In this document: positions 1-37,436 of the stretch, piece after piece
Numbering within the stretch: the first letter of the stretch is position 1
Layout of the letters: each line of letters begins with the position of its first letter
Assembly: GCF_000972845.2 (NCBI RefSeq)
Contig: NC_040025.1
Span: 16,556,126 to 16,620,125 of the forward strand
Reading direction: 5' to 3'
DNA length: 64,000 bases
DNA from: Larimichthys crocea
Taxonomy: Eukaryota > Chordata > Actinopteri > Sciaenidae
The notes under the pieces: generated by a model
What the model was told of the DNA's origin: nothing
The model's input: the letters and a program-made list of their open reading frames with translations, nothing else
The model's database searches: none
Program-made: the position numbers and the translations under genes

Positions 1-1181
1 AGCTGCAGAAGTTCTGTTCTGAAGTTCAAGTGTCTGCAGGCCAGTGAATTATCGGTCATGTAGATTACCTGTGGTAAGCACTTCATCAAATCTGTGATAA
101 GGCGACCCCTCTAGTGTTAAGACTTTTGTTATGTATTTGGCAGCTCTGTGTCATAGTCATCTTATAGCCTTTGTATTTTCACCTGCAGAGCTTCTTATGT
201 ACATCTTGCTGTCCTGATAGGTCTGACAGTCTGCTTTTAATGTAGAAATAGTCAGTCTGAAATGTTGCCACTTTGCGAGGCTTGAACATAAGGCCAGCTG
301 CTGAGTGATGTTATGGTCCCTATAGGCGGTGTTCTGCTTTTAACCTGATGTCCATTGCTGGATAATACATATTTTACATCTGAAATAGAATCCACTAATC
401 CTATCTAGCCAAAGAAAACAGCTTTATCTTCACATTAGGACTTTTATTAGTATGTTGTAAATAGCTGTATTTTTTCTGAACAGTTTCACTGACCTTTGTG
501 TCCATATGCTCAGCCAGGCCATGAGCTTGTTTTTTTTTTTTTTACTGCAGCCATTTAATCGCATTGGTATGTGATTCTGTAACACATAGCTGCTGCATTT
601 AGAGTGAAAGTACAGAAATGGACCATAAACCAATATATTCTTATTGTAATTGTTTAAAAGCTCACATGTTTTAGAAAATCATTATAAAAATATCTCAGAG
701 AATATCCAAACAGATTTCTTTTCTTTTTTTTATGATGAGTAGTCTGTGTTTAAAAGGTTTGGTCATATTCTTGGGCTGTGCAGCTGTCTCTCTGCATCAC
801 AGGGAGACATGATGCTGACCTGGCAGGGGAATTCTCTTGGAGAGCCCCCTATGGGCGAGAATGAAGCAGCACAGCAGACAAGATTACATTTAGTGGGAGC
901 GCTTTGCTTGCTACCCGATGGCCTGTAACAGGGATGATGTTTCAGACAGCATTTACATTGTGGAGCTGTTTACAGTAATTTATTTAATTTGTTACATTAC
1001 ATTACAAGAAAGACACAGATTTCAGACCAAAGTGTTTCTTACTCTTCCATTGTTCACATCTACTAGATATATACATGATAAACCATTAAAAACAGGTAAC
1101 CCCTTCTTAATGTTGATTTTGGGAATTTACCAGTACACCACCTCATGTATTGTTGTTATAATCCTGAGTGAGCCCATTCAG
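1..1181. other. no exon recognised; intron or upstream part of cacna1s
   Basis: The stretch is AT-rich and I could not place the expected exon that encodes the conserved segment before IS1 (family pattern ending in CISIVEWK). The first recognisable exon starts at 1182 in the middle of a codon, so at least the N-terminal exons must lie upstream of the window or be too diverged to see. Small open frames here show no similarity I recognise. Confidence 0.6.
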
Positions 1182-17384
<16,203 letters not shown>

Positions 17385-19848
17385 AGGTTGAGTTTACGTG
17401 GTTATCTTGTGACTCTTTACACTTGCAGATGGCTCCAGCTCACCTCACTTTACCAAGCTTGTTGCCCCTCTTGACAATCTGTAGCAACTAGCCTGGCTCA
17501 AGGCCTAAAGGCAGCGTGGTTCACGTTTAATAAATTGTCAAGTGTGGCTGAAACTTAACCAAGGAGAAACAATATATCTGATGATGAAACATCCTCTTAA
17601 TCTTCAGATTTATTGAAACTAATAAAAACACGAACTTATCTCAGAGCGAACAGATTGACGCACTTCTTTCTTTGTAGCGTTTGTTGAAGTTATCCATTCC
17701 ATATGACTTATGGGACAACCATGTGAGTGAGCTGAGTGTCTTACTGAAGCCTCACTGAGGGAGGCGGGATAGTGACTGAAATGACTCACTGAATACAGAA
17801 GCTGACTTTATTATGCTGCAGTTCAGTGAGGGAGGTGGGAAAGGACTCCACTTTAGGGAGATGATGAATGAGTTTCTGTGCATCCAGGCCCAGAAAAGTT
17901 CAACTGAGTATTCAGTTCATGCTCTTAAAAGGGCTCTGGTGCTACTATAAGAATGTTTTTTCTTTATTGGTAAAGCAGCATCCTCTGATCATTTAGGACT
18001 TGCTGTCTTTTATTACTGAGGTTTCTCCTGCTTACCACTGTTCTTGTGTGCAGTTGGTATCAGCAGATTTTAAAGAGGACACATCTTTTTTGTAATTTTT
18101 GGACATTGAGGTACATTAAACCTATCAAATAATGATCCAAAGATTTATTGTATTAAAGTATTTGTTCAATTTAAAGCCATCGAGCAGTACATGGGATTTT
18201 CGTCACTTTAAGTCACTGCTGCAGGTTTTATGTGTTTTTCATGTCATACCATTAAGTTAGATTAGTTTGACCCATACAGTTTATGTATCTTCAGCATACC
18301 TGGAGTATGGTGGATTTAGTTTCATAGCTCACCTGGGTATTTAACACATTTTATTCATAATTGCATGGGCATAATTATTGCACTTGTTTCATGTGTTGTG
18401 CCTGAATACAAACCCTGACAGGTCTTACAGAGGACTTTTTTTTTTTTTTACATTACCTTCTGATCAGCCTGTTTTGCTGTCATACATAAATTATGTTGCG
18501 AAGTTTTGGAGATAGTTTGAGTGAACTTTATAGCTCAACCACTCACTTGGGAGTCTCCTTCACTTCTGGATCTGTGCCATTATGGTTGATGTTACATTGG
18601 TGTTTTCACCATGGCAAGAGAAATAAATCATCCAAACATTCATTTCTGTGTTAGTTTTCTTTATGCAAACAAACCAAAGATGGAGGTCTGACAACACAGG
18701 CCGTGATTTGGAGAAGGAAAAAAAAACCCTACGGAACAGGTGAGCTTCCTCCAGTAAATAATCAAAACTAAGGATAGAAATGCCTTGAAATGAGGCAGTT
18801 AACACAGACGGAGCCTTGATGAGAAGATGGGTGCATGCTTTGGATGCCCGTGAAAACTGAGAGCCTCTATAAATAGTCTTGCCTTGCAAAGCACGGACCT
18901 CCCTCTGCCTTATGGAATGGAAACTAATATAGGAACATGCATGCTGAATTATAGGTTCAAAAAAAGAAAGATCCTTAAAACTAAAGCAGATATGTCAAAA
19001 GAAGCACCTGAGGACATGAAAAGCAATACAAATAAGCAAAATAAAGAGCTTAAATAATTCAAATTTTATTTATTGAAGCAAAGCAATCAATAAAACAGAC
19101 TTGATAGAGTAGTCTTGCATTGAGTTTCCCATTCTAAAGTATCACTCAGACTATAAAGAGACTGTTGTCATTCATACAGCCACACGACCTCAGATTATTA
19201 TTCATTTTTGTGATGAGTTTTAACAAAGTTCCATGATCTCGTATCACCACCAGTTGCAGCTAACGAGGGGTTTCATTTAGCAATCACACGGGAATGAATC
19301 CACCATATTGTAACAACAGTTTCCTGATTAAGCTTTAAAAAAAAAAAAAAGTATCACATGAAAATGCAAATACATCTTTTAATACACACAACAGAGGACA
19401 GGCAAAGCCTTTAAAGCACACCATTGAAAAGAGGGCCATAAACAGTATAAAAGCAGGTAAATTCGACACATGTGATACACGTGATACAAATTCTACAGTC
19501 TGTTAAAAAGGTTTGAATCCCCCCCCCTTATTTTTAATGTGGTTATAATTATTTGTAATTGATTATTATAATCACTCTTGTATGGCCAAATTGAGAAAGG
19601 GCTGGCTCATATAAAATGTACATACATCCTGGTTGTCACCGTCTATAAAGAACAACTCCCCCATAACTAAAAAAATCTCACTAATTCACTACTCTAGCAT
19701 ATCCAAAAAAATACATAAACATAAAAAAAAAAAACAATAGGAAATAACATGTGGGACCTAATGAATACATGATCTGTGACTACAGAATATGTTATCAATC
19801 CAGAGACAGTAGCAGATGAACAAAATGCCAGTGTTGGGAGTGCTTGGT
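17385..19848. other. convergent 3' UTRs of cacna1s (+) and smc1a (-)
   Basis: No coding exon seen. On the plus strand AATAAA occurs at 17529-17534 and 17621-17626, within 250 bp of the cacna1s stop. On the minus strand AATAAA (plus-strand TTTATT, about 19075-19080) lies about 770 bp after the smc1a stop. The middle part is AT-rich unique sequence with poly(A)/poly(T) and poly(C) runs and no obvious repeat family. Confidence 0.6.
17529..17534 (+). terminator. candidate poly(A) signal AATAAA of cacna1s
   Basis: First AATAAA after the cacna1s stop codon, 145 bp downstream; a second copy is at 17621. Which one is used cannot be told from sequence. Confidence 0.45.
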
Positions 19849-29196
<9,348 letters not shown>

Positions 29197-29416
29197 GTAA
29201 GTGTGTCTGCTCACTGACTGTCTTTAAAGAAAATAAGTTGAAGCCTCTACAGGTTTCGGTGTGATGTTGTCAGGTCATGATAGGATCAAATGATGGCCAG
29301 ATGTGTGATATTCAATTCAACAGAATCATTTATTTCCATCAAAGATATAAGCCATAATATTCACTGTTGTATTGTTGTGTTTTTTTTCCCCATCAGGCTA
29401 ATTAGAAACTGAGAAA

Positions 29417-30483
29417 ATGCACAAAGTGGATTTGCCTGTAGATCAGTCCACAGAAAAGAGTGTGGAGAGGCGAAGGTCTGCAGAGACAGCACGCAAGGAA
29501 CGGATCTTCAACACCAGGCTCCGTGTGATGGGCCTCGACCTTGATGCTCTCAATCAACAGGTCCTGGAGAAAAAACATCAGCAAAATATGGAGATGCAAC
29601 GGGACAAAGCTTTTGGTAAATTATGAGAGCCAGGATCCGAATTAAACAGCTGAATCACAACCAATATTCACCCATAACGAGAAACACTGAGCCCTCTATG
29701 AGGATATTGTCTTATATAAATCACCTTTTTTTTATTTCATTACATTGCAGATAATCTGAGAAAGTACCACGATGACATGCTTCTGCTCCAGGACATGAAT
29801 GAAAAGGAGAAACGAGCAGCTTTGCACACTGATTTGACCCAGTATTGGGCCACTTTTCAGCGTGTAGAGGACTCTCGTGATGCTGATCTCAAGTGTGGCC
29901 TGAAGGGGGCATACAGGATCACCGATCCAAAGAATAAGATGGGGCCTGCCAGTATGCAAATTTTCAAGGTAGGCTCAGCATGACAGACGGGTGCTTGGTG
30001 TGCATCAAAGACCAGTGGAGTAAAATCCAGTGAATAGATAGATCGATAGATATTTCACATTACCCCCCCTGAATATTGTGTCCTTGTTTCATGTACAGGG
30101 AGAGGATATAGGAGAGGAGCAAAAGAGGAGGGAACAAATGAAGGAGACAGAAAGAGATCTGCGAACACAGAAGGAAGAAAATGAGAGAAGGCTCATGAGA
30201 GACAAGCACAGAGGTGAAAAGAGGCAAACACAAGCACGCACGCTGTAATCACTGATGAGCCAACATGCTGTATGCTATAGCCTCTGTAAATCACACACAT
30301 GCTTCATGCTTTCCTGCACAAACAATCACACACTCCTACGCACAGCCCTTACTGCCAGGTGGCATTGATGGATGCTCATCCCAGAGAGTTGTTATGCCTG
30401 TGAGTGTGTCATTGAATAGCGTTGTACAATGGGTAATGGCTAATGCAGGTGTGAAATACAGACAGGAGGTGATTTCTAACCCC

Positions 30484-30532
<49 letters not shown>

Positions 30533-32397
30533 GCAGAGATGCTCGTGAGCAAAGAGCTGGTGCGTCAGGACCTTATGGGGGTTCAGCTGCGCTCACTAGA
30601 GGAGGAGTGTAAGAAAGCTGAGCGCATCGCACTTGACAACTACAATCACGCTCTGGTACAGTACTTGCACATGCACACACAGATGGACACACAGCTGCAC
30701 ACACACACCACCTGCTGATGTGAGTGCTCAAAGCTAAATCCATGGGGTCTTGAGCGATCACATGTTGTTCTCTGGTGGGATTTTGAAATTAAAATTGCTA
30801 ATTGAAAATATTAAGTGATGCGTACACACACACGCACTTGCTGCAGGTAGGCAGCCATCATATTAGTTGGTACCAAACAACATGGATGGTTAAACTGCTT
30901 TGATGTATGCGTGGGCCTTGTCTGTTTTCAAAAGCCTCCATTTAGCTCTCCCCTCATTTGCCTGAATGCACTCAGCTGAATCCTCCATTGGGAGGCATCA
31001 TTATAAATCCTTCAGGTCATGGTATTTTTCATGACAATTATGTGGTTTCCCTAATAACCACTCACATGCACGATGCGCATGAAAACCCAACTGAGTAGAT
31101 CTCTCAGGAGGATGTTTGCCACACGACTTTCCTCTATGCAAGACATAACCACATATTAGAGGATGGGTTCTCTAAAGCTTTTGCTATTTTAATCATCAAG
31201 GGGAGGATCAATCAACTGTCCATGGATCAGTGGTAAGGCCTTTCCATGTCCTGTCCCTCCACAGGCTGCAGAGCGAGAAGAGAAACTGAAAGAGCAGCAC
31301 AAGAGAGAGGAAAAGGAGAATCTTGCAGAGATGGTCCACACACTGACATCCGATATGATGACAGAGTGTGCAGAGGCAGCGGAGATGGAGGTGGAAGGAG
31401 GGATGCCGCCCCGGGTTCTCGTAGACAAGTGGAAGGGAATGAGCCCTGAGCAGCTGAGCGCCATCCACAGGGAGAGAGAAAAACAACGTCTTGAGAGACA
31501 GGTACCGGAGTCACTCTGAAGCACAATGCAACTCCAATGCACACACAGAGTGATTCATGTTCAAGTCACAAGCTTGTGACCCCTTAAAATTAAACCAAAG
31601 ATGCATGACAAATTAAAGGACAAATTAATATAAAATGTCCCAGTAAGGGTTAACACCATTCTTCCGAAATATATATCCTGTGTTTAATATCCTTGTCTAA
31701 AATGTCCAAGAAATCAACAAGCCAATCAGTGACCTTTTGTGCCCTTTATGGATCTGAATTCATTATGTTCATCCACTAATTTATTTAGGTTTTCCTTTCA
31801 TTTGTCAAGCATGTCAATGTTCATTTGTAAACCTCTTTTTACAGGCTGCTTCTGTCTAAAGGTTGCATTTATCTTACAACCCTTTGGTTGGGTCTTAACC
31901 CCTCAGGCAGGAAGCCACTCCAAGCAATTCTTAACCTGGTTCTGCTCAGGTTTAGCATTTTGACTTTTATTTCTTGCCATCTTTAGAAGCAGCGTGATTC
32001 TGAGAAGGCTCAAGATGCAGCTTGGGAACTCCAACTCCTGAAGCTGTCAAGGGAAGCAGAGGAGGAGGAGAGGAGAGAAGCGGAGCTGAGGAGAGAAAAA
32101 AGGTTTCAAACAGACCGCTACAATGTGCAGCTGGCCAGAGAGCAGCAGGCAAAGTGAGCGCTTCACACACATACACACACCTCCTATTCAAGCAGTCGTC
32201 AGCAGATGTATTTTGGGTGTAGGTTATGAAGTACTCTAAGAACAGGGATTTAAATAAGCATTTTTTTGGAAACAGTTACTCACCTTGTGTTTGTTTGTGT
32301 CTCTGTCTGCCTCAGTCAGGAGTACCTGAACAAGAAGCTATACACCAACAGACCCACCAAGGAGTACTTTTATCAATTCAACACCAGCTCCCGCTGA
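29417..32397 (+). CDS. ribc1: RIBC1, RIB43A-domain protein of ciliary doublet microtubules (complete, 7 coding exons)
   Basis: RIB43A-family proteins are coiled-coil, filamentous microtubule inner proteins of the axonemal doublet (protofilament-ribbon region). Exons: 29417-29615, 29751-29968, 30099-30213, 30537-30655, 31265-31501, 31987-32153, 32316-32397; total 1137 bp, 378 codons plus TGA, against 379 residues in human RIBC1. Characteristic stretches: RKERIFNTRLRVMGLDLDAL near the N-terminus, MQIFKGEDI in the middle, KWKGMSPEQLSAI and the C-terminal signature YTNRPTKEYFYQFNTSSR. Most of the protein is charged and helical. Position next to and divergent from smc1a, as in mammals, favours RIBC1 over RIBC2. 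Start chosen as the first ATG of the conserved frame, context GAAAATGC. Confidence 0.92.
30485..30531 (+). repeat. (TG)n microsatellite forming the 3' splice region of ribc1 exon 4
   Basis: About 23 TG units run up to TCGCAG, the acceptor of the coding exon that starts at 30537. The intron therefore has a TG run where a polypyrimidine tract would normally be. Confidence 0.95.
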
Positions 32398-32443
32398 CCA
32401 CGACACACCTGACACCAGCTTTGTCCTCCTGTGACTATGTGTT

Positions 32444-32449
32444 AATAAA
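32444..32449 (+). terminator. poly(A) signal AATAAA of ribc1
   Basis: AATAAA lies 47 bp after the ribc1 TGA, implying a very short 3' UTR, and is the only such hexamer close by. Confidence 0.7.
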
Positions 32450-32534
32450 GTCTATTGATTGTTATTCTCAAACACAATGTGAATTGAATCCTGAGTGATC
32501 AATACTTGCTGCGAGGTGACACAAATGCATCAAT

Positions 32535-35309
32535 TTTATTGGCTGATGACAAAAAAGGGACCCTTTTTTTTAATACAGATTGTTCCACGTACTTTATTTT
32601 CAGTCATATATCCAGTTACAGTGGTAGATTCATGATGCAGTTACAGTTATATTGGCCCCATTTGTGGTCCACCCAACTCCCCTCGTTCACCCATGATACA
32701 TATAGATACCATCAGTCCCATTGTGCTAACTGTGCACCCCACACACCACAAAGAGGCACATCTACACCCCAGCAGTGACAATCACTCCCTTCTCCTTTTT
32801 CCTCCTCTCTTCCCTCCGTTATTTTCTCTCACCTCTCCCCTCGCACTCAGGCATTGTTGTTTAAAATCTGTTTACTTGTTCTGAGTTCTGAAGTAGCTTC
32901 TCGTTGTGAACCAATTCACTTTTTTATTAGGTTTTTATCTTTTAACTATAAAAAATGGGGGGAAAACAGCAGTGGAAAAGCAAAGGCCAGCGCCTTCAGC
33001 TTTCCCCTCGACACATGAAAAGCAAAGAGTGAGTGGCAGTCGAGTGAGTATCTGTGTGTGTACACTCATTCCTCATTCAAAGCTAACATTTGCCCCGAAC
33101 ACTGACAAACACAGATGTTTAGCAGCAGATAGTCAAGTTAGAATATTGGCATATTTTGTCATTCACCGCTTGTGTATGAAAATAGATTTTTTTAAAAGCT
33201 TTATTTGTCCTGAGTGTGTCTGAATAACCAACAGCAGGGAGCTTATGCACACCTCCATCAGTGCCACTAGCTTTTTCAGACATCCCATATACTTTACCTC
33301 AGGGACTGTCAGGTGATGTTTAGCCAGTGACAAGCTTTTATTTGAATAGAAAGAACTGAGGCAGCAATGTTGCATATATGTTCTCCCTGTGGCATGCACA
33401 AACTGGCTCGCTGCATCTCCGTCTCTCATAACTGTATCAGACAAAAACTCCACAGATATTCACTGCGCTGCAATGCATTGCTGGATATGGTTATGGACAT
33501 GAACGCAACCTTAGCTTTCATTGTAATGTAACTACTACTATCACTAAATGACACTAATGAACAGTTTTTTGATTTTCAAATTTTGAAATGTTTGCAAACA
33601 TCTACAGAACAATGTGGATTTTTTTTTTTATTTCTTTTTCTTTTTTTCCTCAACTATGAACTATTTTTGCTAAAACAGCCAAATCTCACTGCAATCATTA
33701 GTCAAAAATGGAAAGTTTGAATTCATAGCAATAGTACAAACAAGAAAAATGACAACTTGCAACATTTTCTTTAAATTAAGTGGTTTCAAACCTGCACTTT
33801 TTTCACATTTTTATATCAAACATGTTTGTGTTCATCAAAACAATCTGTAAGGGTTGTATATACATTCTGTGGGGAAAAAGCTGTCCTTCCAGGTCTTCTC
33901 ATAACCACTTGTGTGTCTCCTACACCTTGTAGCTCAGATTTATTTTATCAGTAGTATGTAAATACAATGTCTGCCCAGCTCTGAAAAGAATACATTCTCT
34001 GTGTTTGATGTGAATGCCAACTGCTTGCCTTTATTATACATCAACTGGCAGTCATTACGCCTGTCTATAATTTCAACCTGCATTGATGACAGTCTGAAAA
34101 TAAAACTTGAGTGTTTGCCCACAGGACTCCACTCTCTGATCTGTAAATATACATAAATACTGCTCCTCAAACAGCTTACGTAGTATGAGATGGACAGGTA
34201 TGAAAAGATTGTTAATTAGAGACAACAATGTTTTTAATACAGTGTAGAAAGAGACAAAGACAGATACAGAAAGCTACACATAGGTCTCGACACAAAAAAT
34301 TACAATATCATTACCAATAATGACATTACACTTCTGGTGGGAAGGCGAAAGAGTAATGACATCAATCTGGTGCTCTATGCAGACCCAGCAGGCACAGGAA
34401 CTTATAAGGAGCATGTACATATCTATAATACTGTATTATGGCTAAATAGATAGATGTAGATGCAGCTATATACACCAGATGCTACTCAGCATTTTTCACA
34501 GCAAGTTCCCCTTATGCATCCAATGTTATTTATACTAAGAAACTTGGCTTCACTTAGTTTCAGTTTAAACTTGATCTATGAAATATGTCAATAAAGAGAA
34601 GTCATGAGTTTTTTTTTAACAAACAGCATAGAAAAGAATAAGAAAAAGTGATGATATTAAAAAAATAACAAAAAGGATGTTTTGTGTTTAACCACATTCA
34701 TAAAAAATAAAAAAATGTCACTGGTAAGTACAATCTGAGACATCAAATGGCATTAGACGTACACAATTATGTGCGAAATAATATAAGGCATGAGAAATAT
34801 CTAAGATTCAAGACTTTTTACAGCAGCGTGTGCCACCTGTTTCCCCACACTAGGCGCTACCATCATCCTCCTCCTTCAATGCACTACTCTGCATATCTAT
34901 AGGACCATACCTACAATCCCTTTGATATTTCTAACTGTACAACATTCTGTCTCTATCATTCTATAGAGTTGTCTGCAGAGAGAAACAAAAGAGAGGAAAG
35001 GGAGAGAAATGAATGTTAGTAATTTAGATATGTTGTAAACCACACAGATAAAGGAGGGTGAGGGGGGGTCAAAGGACATCTTCTGGTCAGTCAGACTTGT
35101 ATCACATTGTCCACTACTTTGGACACTCCTTTGGTCAAAATAGTCCAGTCAATCAGATGGCTGCCAGCTACATCTGAATAGTCAATATATTGATTGTGTA
35201 TTAGTCGTTAAACTACGGATCAGCAAGTCAGTAGGGAACAGGAGCGTATGGGCACGTATGTGTTGACATGTTTTGGTCTGATGGTCCTCGGTGGACGTGG
35301 GGAGGGGGG
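32535..35309 (-). other. l1cam: l1cam 3' UTR (inferred, about 2.7 kb)
   Basis: The stretch from the l1cam stop codon to two minus-strand AATAAA hexamers (plus-strand TTTATT at 32593-32598 and 32535-32540) has no coding exon on either strand. It is AT-rich with poly(A)/poly(T) runs. If the distal signals are used, this 3' end lies within 100-150 bp of the ribc1 3' end. Transcript evidence is needed to fix the length. Confidence 0.5.
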
Positions 35310-37436
35310 TTAATCGAGGATGGTGACTGAGTTGGGCATGCCATTGGTGGTTGGAGAGACGGTGGTGGGGTTGAGCGGTGAGTTGTCTGGCAGGCCATTG
35401 ATCACCTCTGGCCCCTCACTTGGCCGACTAAACTGGCTGACCAGAGACTCATCCATGTTGAGCTCTGTGGTTATGGCACTGCTGACGTTGAAGTCCAGGT
35501 TGTCCTCGCTGCACAGTTTGCTTTCCTCGCCCAGGGATGGCTGGCTGGCCGTGCGCTTCTCCTCTAGGTCGCTACAGTATATAAGAGCACAGAAGGGGTC
35601 AAAAGCAAGAAATTTGACCATAAAACATGTAAAAAAAAATCACATGCTAGAATACTTGAACTGCAATTATTTTTAATACACAAACTGCAACTTTTTAGGG
35701 AATTTCTAGACAAAAATGGCAAAGATTTTATGGATTTAGGTTCTAAAATGTGAAAATGTAGTGGAGTATTATTGGGTTTGTCACTTTGGGCTAGGATATT
35801 GTGACAGACATTTTTTCACAGTTTGCTAATTTGTTATGGAACAAAATTATTAATAAAGAAAATTATCAGAAGTTTAAGGATTAAAAAAATAGTTACTAGT
35901 TGCAGCCCTGTACAATACATTACACCATGATTATACCAGATGTTACAAGGAAGTCAGTAGGTCAGTAAAGCATTGGCAGGGGGTAATAAATGGGTTTGGG
36001 ATAGCAAATCACATCACAGCATACCTTTCTAGAGATCTGCATAGCAGGGGCAGGCATTAGGGAGAAGAGGGACAATGAAAGGAACACAAAGGGTTAGGAA
36101 AGTCAAACAGTGCTGAGGGAGTCAGGGCTGCGTTAGGAGGAATTTAAATGATATATAGAAGCATAATGTTAGCCAAGCAGTTACATAATGTTATGATATG
36201 CATTCAGGTGACAAACCTGTACTCTCCAAAAGTCTCATCCTTCATGGGCCGTGCTTCTGAGTCCATTGGACCCTCTTCTTTATCTTTCACTGAGGAGGAG
36301 ATTATTGGATTTCATTATCAGAAAGATCTCAATCATGTTCTCGCTAAGTCACTGCCTCAGACATCGATATGACATTCTGTCGAACAGCAAGATAACGCAG
36401 TGGAGAAAAAAAAAAGTTTGTGTATGTAAAGCAGAAAGATTTGTAGTGATCTGTAGATCTGTATGTGTTTTATACTTTGATGTTTGACGTAATTTCTCAT
36501 CTGACTTTCAGCACAATAGTTACTGACATGAATATTGCTGTTAAAATCTCATAAAACTAAATAATTAATAGTTCAGAATGGTCGTATTTATTATTAAGTT
36601 AGTCCTTGCTTTAAGCACAGACACAGACAATTCAGTGTACTTTAAAAGGACTACTTGTTTCTCCCTCAGAAAGGGAAAGGGATGTAAGGCTGTTGCTTTT
36701 CCCTGACCAGACAAATAGTGGCTTGCAGGCTGCAGTTTCTCTTGTGGTGTGTGATTATTATTTCACGGTCCTTTTCAGAGCAGAGCCTCTTCCTTACTAT
36801 CACAGTAAGGAAGCGCAGACTTAGAGGTATGTTTCACTAAAGTGTTTGATGTGTAGCCCGCAAGGGACAAAGTGGGCCAAGTGAAAATTGGCCAATTATT
36901 GCTTGGAGTTGGAGCCATTATATGGATCACACAGCTGTTTTTTGGGCGTTTTTTTTAAACATGGTGCAGTCTTGTTTTACTTCTTTCCAGTAGAGTCATG
37001 ATGTTTACTGTGGTGCATTCCTGTAACTGCTTGGCTTCTTTTTTTGCTACAGTGTCATTATCAGACAGTCTTATGGCTCCAGACTGTCCAGAGTTACCAA
37101 CAAAGCTTGAGTGTGACTCAGCAGTTGTCAAACATTGAACTGTTCTTGAAGACAGGTGTAGAAGGACCTATATGAGTATATATGAATATAGTACAGTCTA
37201 AAAAAGCCATTTAACCATTTTATTTTCATCACTACAACACTTCAAGGTCTCTACTGTTAATTGCCACTAAGTGTTAAGTAACACTCATTATGCGAGACTG
37301 TACTTGCCTGAATACTTCCCCCCTTTACTCCTCTTGATGAAGCAGAGGATAAGCAGTATCAGCAGCAGCAGCACAATGGCACTCACAACACCGATGAACC
37401 AGCCCTGTGTTGCAAAGCTTGGCTGTACCTCCGTCA
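35310..37436 (-). other. l1cam: l1cam transmembrane and cytoplasmic exons
   Basis: Exons 37308-37436 (transmembrane), 36217-36289, 36025-36036 and 35310-35571. The helix reads [20 protein letters not shown] and is followed by [11 protein letters not shown], the ERM-type juxtamembrane site. The transmembrane exon ends at a GC donor (TCAG|GCAAGT), and the frame requires it: K-Y-S then V-K-D. The tail keeps FGEYRSLES, which carries the YRSL endocytic signal, and SQPSLGEE. After that it departs from other L1 proteins; SLVSQFS stands where SFIGQYS is expected, and the protein ends [10 protein letters not shown]. Confidence 0.9.

Noticed and set aside
32022..32222. Alternative-frame reading over ribc1 exon 6
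   Set aside because: The ribc1 frame with intact splice sites and the conserved C-terminus explains this exon; the other frame is a shadow.
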